Below, piece after piece: positions 57,186-64,000 of a stretch of DNA of 64,000 bases. Source of the DNA: Azorinus chamasolen. Lineage: Eukaryota > Mollusca > Bivalvia > Cardiida > Solecurtidae. Positions within the stretch are counted from its first letter, which is position 1; each line of letters opens with the position of its first letter. The notes under the pieces are model-generated. The model worked only from the letters and a program-made list of their open reading frames with translations. It made no database searches and had not been told where the DNA came from. The stretch spans positions 50,303,394-50,367,393 of the forward strand of contig OY755252.1 of the NCBI GenBank assembly GCA_963576725.1, written 5' to 3'. Position numbers and translations under genes: made by a program.

Positions 57186-57962
57186 AAGGTGATTGTTACC
57201 CCTGCCCGCCACCTTGTCACAAAATGCACTGACTTCAATACAAGCGGCAATAGCTCAATAATCGTTTCATCTACTTAAATTGCATATGAAAAATAACAAA
57301 GGGGAATAAATCCTTCAAAAATGAATTTAGAATTACAGCCCTTGTAGACTGCACATCTTCTCACCACCCTCTTTTCATATATAAAGTTTCACAGTTGTGC
57401 CTACAATACTTGAGAAGTTATGCTCCAGACAAACAAATTGCTTCTAAAAAGTAACTATGGGGAATAACTCCCACAAAAATGATTTTAGAGTTACAATCCT
57501 TATTGACTGTACATCCTCTCATCACCCTCTATCCATATCAAAAGTTGCACAGTTGTGCCTACAATACTTGAGAAGTTATGCTCCGAACAAAAATTGCTTC
57601 TGGAAAGTAACTAAGGGGAATACCCTTATTGACATCACCCTCTCATATCCTCTCATCACCCTCTCTCCATATATAACGTTTCACAGTTGTTTCTACAATA
57701 CTTGACAAGTTCTGCTCCGGACAAAAAATTGCTTCTGAAAAGTAACTAAGAGGATAACTCCCTCAAAAATGAATTTAAAGTTACAACCCTTGTTGACTGC
57801 ACATACTCTCATCACCCTCTATCCACATAGTTATAAAGTTTCACAGTTGTGCCTATAATACTTTAGGAGTAATGCTCCGGATGGACGGACGGATGCACGG
57901 ACGGAAAGACGGACGGACGCACGCGATTCCAATATAGCCCTCACTTCTTTAGAAGTGGGGGT
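57186..57962. repeat. Interspersed repeat I with about 155-bp units
   Basis: Four or five units: TAACTCCCACAAAAATGA, AGTTACAACCCTTGTTGACT, GTTTCACAGTTGTGCCTA and GAGAAGTTATGCTCCGG. Terminal tract ACGGACGGATGCACGGACGG, then CACTTCTTTAGAAGTGGGGG. Confidence 0.85.
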
Positions 57963-58359
57963 ATAATTACATAGTTTGTCCATGTCAGTTTATTTCATAC
58001 TTAAGCAGCTCATAACTATTGAAAATCCAAGTATTTCCATAAGTTTCGTATGTTCAAATATCACACGAACACTGACAGCTAGCTGAGCATTGAATAATCG
58101 CTTCGTACACGAGCCTCAATTAGTTTTGCATGCGCACTGTGTAAGCTCCTGAAATCCCTTCACGACCAAGGGCTTGTCTGTCCACAATGTATGCGGGTGG
58201 ACTTGCCAACCAAACAAAGCTCAGGTGATGGAAAATCAGTTTGGAAATACAGACATAAATACCAAATGCTGTCATGGTTCCAGCTATTTCGGTAGAGTCA
58301 TCAAATGATTATTCCCACTTATTTCGAAATCTGACCATCGGTTTGTAGAAATGTATTCT
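57963..58359. other. No recognised feature
   Basis: No feature recognised. Confidence 0.3.
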
Positions 58360-58555
58360 GAAAGAGGGAGATCCTTCGAAAGCATAAGTAGTAATGCGAA
58401 AGCAGAAAAATGCAGACTCGGTTTTATTGAGTCTGCTCGTGACTAGTTATTAAAATGCAACACTACTACTCACGCCCCCTAGCACCTAGGCAGTATTCAA
58501 TTAATAACATAAAAACTAATGATCCCGAAGGACCAGTAAGTATATCAACAGTGAG
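58360..58555. repeat. Interspersed repeat E, copy 3
   Basis: GCAGACTCGGTTTTATTGAG, CTCACGCCCCCTAGCACC, TAATGATCCCGAAGGACC. The most diverged of the three copies. Confidence 0.75.
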
Positions 58556-59115
58556 AATTTAAATATTGTTTTCTTTGGGTTGTCATGGCAACCAGAGTTC
58601 CGCATGGTTTCAAACCAGTTTAGCTATTTTGGGAGGTGGTTACCTAATGATTATTCCAATCAAATTATTCTGAAGTCAGACCATTGGTTTTGGTGAAAAG
58701 AAGATTTAAAATTTTGCTATGTTTTCTCTTTACAGACAAACAGGCCCCGCCCCCTAGCGGCCATGTTGTTTTAGATATTGTCATGATTTTAGCTACTTGG
58801 GAAGATAGTCACCTAATGATTATTCCCATCAAATTATTTTGAAACCTGACAACCAGTTTCGCAGAAGAACAGGTTAGAAGATTTTTCTGTTGGTTGCCAT
58901 GGTAACCAGAGTTCTACATGGATCCACATGTTTTAGCTATTTTGACAGGGAATCACCCAAAGACCATCCTTGGAAAGTTTCAGTACATTTGACAATATAA
59001 TTTTAGAGGTGATGTCACATGAAATAAAATATTGACGACAGACGACACACGATGGACGACGCCTGACGACCGACACATGATGATCACAATAGCTCACCTT
59101 GGCACGTTGTGAGGG
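58556..59115. repeat. Interspersed repeat J with gacgac tract end
   Basis: Two to three units containing GGTTGTCATGGCAACCAGAG, CACCTAATGATTATTCCCAT and CAAATTATTTTGAA. The end tract GACGACAGACGACACACGAT leads to CACAATAGCTCACCTTGGC, the same end as repeat D's terminal module. Confidence 0.75.
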
Positions 59116-60175
59116 ATGTATTTTGAATGGCTACAAATAGACAGTCTTCTTGAATCGACTTGTTTGTTTGATACAATGATGGAAAGAACTTGATAAACAT
59201 TGTAAATAATTCGAAAATATTGTGCAAAAATCGTTAAAAATAGTTATTTTTATAGCCGTTGCCATGGTAACAAAGGATATGTTTACTGTTAATTTGTAAA
59301 TAAAATGTTCCAACAATAATCACATGGAAGACTACACCAATACTTTATACAAATAATAAGACAAACATGCTGTAAAAAGAAAATGTAGGCTAACTTTATA
59401 ATTCACTAGAAAATATCAATTTTAGAACCACAAATGAATTTCATATCATTTTAAGAATATTTTTGTTGTCATGGCAACCAGATCTGTGTCCCAGAATGTT
59501 AACATAATATTTGCGTAATTTTGTAAGTGAATAGCAAGGTCTTACAATAATTCATTATCTAGACATTATGAAAAAAACAATAAGGACTTGTTTTCAAAAA
59601 AGTGAAAAATTGGGCAAAATTACATATGTTATTGCCATAGTAACCAGTCATTGAGGAAAAATTTATTTTAATTTAATTTCAAATCAACACTAGCCATCTC
59701 TCATTTCCAAAGAGTAAACAATGGGGACATATTTACATCCATAAGCAAACTGGCAGTCCTTTTAAATTATGTATATCATTTTGTAGCTTGTTGCTATGGA
59801 AACCATGATTTCCACCAGAATATTATTGGGAATGTTCTGCCACCCTTCTAAAAATGTTAGGTAAGGTGTTAAGTTTATATATGTAAAATATGGAGTTATT
59901 GTAAATCAGGTAACAAAATCTGCCAAAATCAGGCTTTTTGTCCCCTACTATCCGGTTTCAGCATTACTTAAGACCTACATTAACAAGTGTTTCTAGATAT
60001 TCGTAGTGATACATTTTTAGAACAATTCTGTATTGTAAGTTTTGGAAGGATTGCATTTTCACTTCGAGTTACTCGACGTTTGAGTTATCCGAGTTCGATA
60101 TATCGAAGTTCAGACTGTTTTGAACAGCATTTATACAAGTTACATGTAGTAGGTTGTTTTGTTAGTCATGTATGA
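59116..60175. other. No recognised gene
   Basis: Scattered TTGCCATGGTAACAA-type segments (59259, 59467, 59630, 59790) relate to repeat J. TCGAGTTACTCGACGTTTGA at about 60064 resembles a pogo-like end without a partner. Confidence 0.35.
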
Positions 60176-60177
60176 CC

Positions 60178-61378
60178 GTTACCACACTGTATGACCCTTA
60201 CACTGTATGACCCTTACCACACTGTATGGCCCTTACCACACTGTATGGCCCTTACCACACTGATGACCCTTACTACACTGTAATACCCTTACCACACTGA
60301 ATGACCCTTACCACACTGCATTACCCTTACCACAAGGTATGGCCCTTACCACAATGTATATATTACCCTTACCACACTGTATTACCCTTACCACTATGTA
60401 TGACCCTTACCACACTGTATTACCCTTACCACACTGTATTACCCTTGCCACACTGTATTACCCTTACCACACTGTATTACCCTTACCACAATGTATTACC
60501 CTTACCACAAGGTATGACCCTTACCACACTGTAATACCCTTACCACACTGTATTACACTGTATTACCCTTACCACAATGTATGACCCGTACCACACTGTA
60601 TTACCCTTACCACACTGTATGACCCTCACCACACTGTATGACCCTTACCACACTGTATTACCCTTACCACAATGTACGACCCTTACCACACTGTATTACC
60701 CTTACCACAATGTATGACCCTTACCACACTGTATTACCCTTACCACACTGTATTACCCTTACCACACTGACCCTTACCACACTGTATTACCCTTACCACA
60801 CTGTATTACCCTTACCACAAGGTATTACCCTTACCACACTGACACTGTATTACCCTTACCACACTGTATTACCCTTACCACACTGTATTACCCTTACCAC
60901 ACTGACCCTTACCACACTGTATTACCCTTACCACACTGTATTACCCTTACCATAATGCATGACCCTTACCACAATGTATGACCCTTACCACACTGTATTA
61001 CCCTTACCACACTGTATTACCCTTACCACACTGTATTACACTTACCACACTGTATTACCCTTACCACACAGTATGACCCTTACCACACTGCATTACACTT
61101 ACCACACTGTATTACCCTTACCACACTGTATTACACTTACCACACTGTATGACCCTTACCACACTGTTTGACCCTTACCACACTGTATTACACTTACCAC
61201 ACTGTATGATCCTTACCACACTGTACGACCCTTACCACACTGTATGACCCTTACCACACTGTATTACACTTACCACACTGAATGACCCTTACCACACTGC
61301 ATTATCCTTACCACACTGTATGACCCTTACCACACTGCATTACCCTTACCACACTGCATTACCCTTACCACACTGTAC
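60178..61378. repeat. 19-bp satellite
   Basis: About 1.2 kb, roughly 63 copies of ACCACACTGTATTACCCTT with TATGACC and shortened variants. Plus-strand frames with periodic LPHCITLTT peptides are artefacts. Confidence 0.97.
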
Positions 61379-61704
61379 AATAATGGCTGCTCCTATTTGG
61401 ATCTGGTACAGGTTTGACTTCGTATTCGATATTCGATCAATCTTTAGGGGAAATATTACCGAAATTCAAATTTGTCTGCTAGTCAAATCGTGAATATCGG
61501 GATGATGGTTAAAACTCTAATTTCAGGGCCTGGAAAGACACACGATTTCTGGATCTTCAGTTGATGCGACTGTTTGTGGCAGGTGAAGACAAGACAGGAC
61601 AATGTATACCAACACCTACCGATTTACATGGCTAACCCCTGAGTGTTTAACTATAGAATTCATTCAGTATGTAAAATATGCTAAATGATTTTGAATGACA
61701 TACA
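61379..61704. other. No recognised feature
   Basis: Single-copy looking sequence between the satellite and the inverted-repeat element. Confidence 0.3.
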
Positions 61705-63409
61705 CACTGTATGGTAGCACTGTATGCCGACAATAATCGGAGTTTTCAATATGGCGGACGTGTAATGTCGAAGAGGTAAGTGTCCTTTGTTTTTGGTCTA
61801 AACTTTTTTAATACGACATCTCCTACACTAAATTTTATACGAAATGAAATAACGCTCCAATTCAAAGGCTTATAATCGTTTTTGGTACAATCGCAGCGTT
61901 TTCCTAAAATCTGTAGGCAAACACAGCGTGTTGAGAATTTGAAAAATGAAGCGAGAGAACTGAACAAAACTGACGATTATTCTGCTTAAATGAATGCATC
62001 GATAAACGTATGTGTCCACAAGTACGGAGACTGTCCAGCTTCTCATGCATGTCCATTATTTGCTCATCAAAACCCGTTTTGGTAGATGTTTGAAAGGTTT
62101 TAAAATTTACATGATGTACGCCATGGTGCATAACGTAAACAAAGCAATGTACGCCACGGAGAAAGCGATTTATGTATGCCACGGTGATACGGATCTAGCG
62201 AAAAATATGTACGCCACGATGCAGATACATGTATAAAGGAAATAAATCACCAGATAGCCTGCCTTTCTTTTATTGACATTTACTAAATTCTTATTTGTCT
62301 AATTTAAGTTTGTGATATGTGCGGATGGCCAATGAGTCAATGTAATAACTGTGTAAGTGTTCAGGGTATAAGAAAAGCCTTGTTAGTGCAACCTGTCACA
62401 AGTGCTAACTTAAACTTTGAAACCTGGTTACCCATGCCCAACCAAATGGTTTTCTAAGTGCAAATGATGTCAAATTCAAAGGTAGTTTCTGTGATATGTG
62501 CAGATGACCAGTGGTCCAATGTAATAACTGTTTCAAAATCAAAACTATAGGCAAGCAGGGTTTGTGCAAGATGAGACTCTGAAATTTGGTTAACAAAATT
62601 CCAAAATCTACCGGGGACATCAAACAATAACCAAAGACGAAAATAAATGTTTACGTTTCAGCGTTATACAATTCTGCCATGCAATGTATTGCGCATCAAA
62701 AATCTGAAAATAGGAAAATGGAAGACTACTAACAAAATACGACATAAAACATGAAATTAGCATCTTAACTTTACACAGAAACAACTTGGGCAACCAGCTG
62801 TATTAAAATATAGGTGACTAAACGTAACGTACAAATGCCAATTACATATTTCATCTACAGAAGGAAGTGGACATTTGTTCTTAACGGCACCATGGCGTAG
62901 AGATATTTTGCGAGATCCATATCACCGTGGCGTACAGAAACCGCTTTCTCCGTGGCGTACATTGCCTTGTTTACGTTATGCACCATGGCGTACATCATGT
63001 AAATTTTAAAACCTTTCAAACATCTACTAAAACGGGTTTTGATGAGCAAATAATGGACATGCATGAGAAGCTGGACAGTCTCCGTAGTTGTGGACACATA
63101 CTTTTATCGATGCATTCATTTAAGCAGAATAATCGTCAGTTTTGTTCAGTTGACTCGCTTCATTTTTCAAATTCTCAACACGCTGTGTTTGCCTACAGAT
63201 TTTAGGAAAACGCTGTGATTGTACCAAAAACTATTAGAAGCCTTTGAATTGGGGTGTTAAGTTCTTTCATTTCATACAAAATTTAGTGCAGGAGATGTCG
63301 TATTAAAAAAGTTTAGACCAAAAACAAAGGACACTTACCACTTCGACATTACACGTCCGCCATATTGAAAACTCCGATTATTGTCGGCGTACAGTGCTAC
63401 CATACAGTG
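61705..63409. mobile_element. 1.7-kb inverted-repeat element
   Basis: Two arms of about 520 bp (61705-62222 and 62888-63409) are inverted copies with a modest number of substitutions. The outer ends are CACTGTATGGTAGCACTGTA and the reverse complement of GTACAGTGCTACCATACAGT G. The middle 665 bp (62223-62887) is unrelated. Each arm carries the same two overlapping frames on opposite strands (about 92 and 74-80 codons), with no recognised domain. No clear target duplication was found. A large foldback or TIR element, or a fold of a duplicated segment, would fit. An RNA crossing both arms would form a very long hairpin. Confidence 0.75.
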
Positions 63410-63674
63410 ATACAGTGCAGGCCCTGATCAGTACATATACAAGTGCACGTGTGTCCCGCATTCGATGGTGGGGTTAATATGCGGAAAACACTTAAGACTT
63501 GTCAATGTGAGAACACTTACCATTCAAAAACCAATACACTTTGATCTGAATAAAACGATGTCGACTTCTTCAATTCTACTTTATCTAAACTTCAGTTTTA
63601 GTTCAGATGACTTACCCTGAGTTTAGTTTGGATCCCAAACTGTGTGTACAAGTTATCGTTTACTTATGTAATAG
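63410..63674. other. No recognised feature
   Basis: One isolated family B-like arm (GTTTGGATCCCAAACTGTGT at 63626). Nothing else. Confidence 0.3.
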
Positions 63675-63885
63675 TATACCGTAGAAAGTCTTAAGCGGAC
63701 TAGAAAAAAGAAGTCTAATTGTGAATCTGTAAAGCACGTGATAGCTTAGTGCATGTTAAAAGTAATGCAGAAAACTCATATAGGAGCTTTCTGCATTACT
63801 TTTGCCCTACATTAAGCAGTCACAGTCTTAAGACTCCTGTGTTCAATAAATGAGTGGCCGCTTAAGACAGATTCTACTGTATTCT
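63675..63885. mobile_element. Family C MITE, near complete
   Basis: Left terminus ACCGTAGAAAGTCTTAAGCG and right terminus CCGCTTAAGACAGATTCTAC TGTA are inverted. The centre is TAATGCAGAAAACTCATATA opposed to GGAGCTTTCTGCATTACTTT. TA is found at both edges. This is the best-preserved copy of the family in the window. Confidence 0.75.
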
Positions 63886-64000
63886 AATGTATAAAAACCG
63901 GCTTCCATGACAGGATAACTTAGGCTATCTATTAACATACTAATTGCTGTCTGCCAACTTGTCGCCTGCTACAATTCTAACAAAAGTTAAGTTTTCTTCC
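63886..64000. other. Window end, no recognised feature
   Basis: Nothing recognised. Confidence 0.3.

Noticed and set aside
55259..57705. Frames of 76-137 codons
   Set aside because: They lie in interspersed repeats H and I, with unit-length periodicity and no domain.

Overview
This is eukaryotic, animal, non-coding-rich DNA, most likely from a bivalve mollusc (a clam). The case rests on long AT-rich stretches with almost no open frames, a spliced BMP-type ligand exon, a TRIM/NHL-type propeller fragment, many short palindromic transposon-like repeats, a tRNA-headed SINE, LINE debris and a Penelope-like element of the Naiad type. The species is inferred, not proven. Most long open frames here lie in tandem repeats and are not genes.

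Layout. 1-12 kb: three recurring palindromic repeat families, called A, B and C below, with minisatellites of 12, 28/33, 40 and 42 bp. 12.8-13.2 kb: first coding exon of a BMP-like ligand on the minus strand. 14.3-16.5 kb: a 33-bp satellite. 17.4-18.5 kb: C-terminal end of a LINE ORF on the minus strand, split by a SINE with an 8-bp target duplication. 18.9-21.4 kb: 38-bp and 29-bp minisatellites. 22-24 kb: more LINE debris. 25.4-26.3 kb: a non-autonomous pogo-like element. 30-33.2 kb: internally repetitive interspersed elements, one carrying a 5'-truncated Naiad copy on the plus strand.

33.4-37.6 kb is the most notable part: a nearly complete Naiad retroelement on the minus strand, flanked by identical 153-bp pseudo-LTRs and inserted inside another LINE ORF. 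Its 1063-codon frame (GIY-YIG endonuclease, CxC linker, reverse transcriptase) is broken only by three in-frame TGA codons. At least two of these, and probably all three, sit where a cysteine is expected. A SECIS-like fold begins in the TAG stop codon itself. Together these features say the element encodes a selenoprotein.

38-46 kb: microsatellites, a disrupted TRIM-NHL gene and 36/37-bp minisatellites. 46.5-60 kb: interspersed families with 150-190 bp internal repeats and a block of repeated 65-bp hairpins. 60.2-61.4 kb: a 19-bp satellite. 61.7-63.4 kb: a 1.7-kb inverted-repeat element with arms of about 520 bp.

The only host coding sequences supported are the BMP exon and the broken TRIM-NHL locus. 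Nearly everything else is transposon-derived or tandem repeat. Several minisatellites appear to have grown out of the palindromic elements in which they lie.
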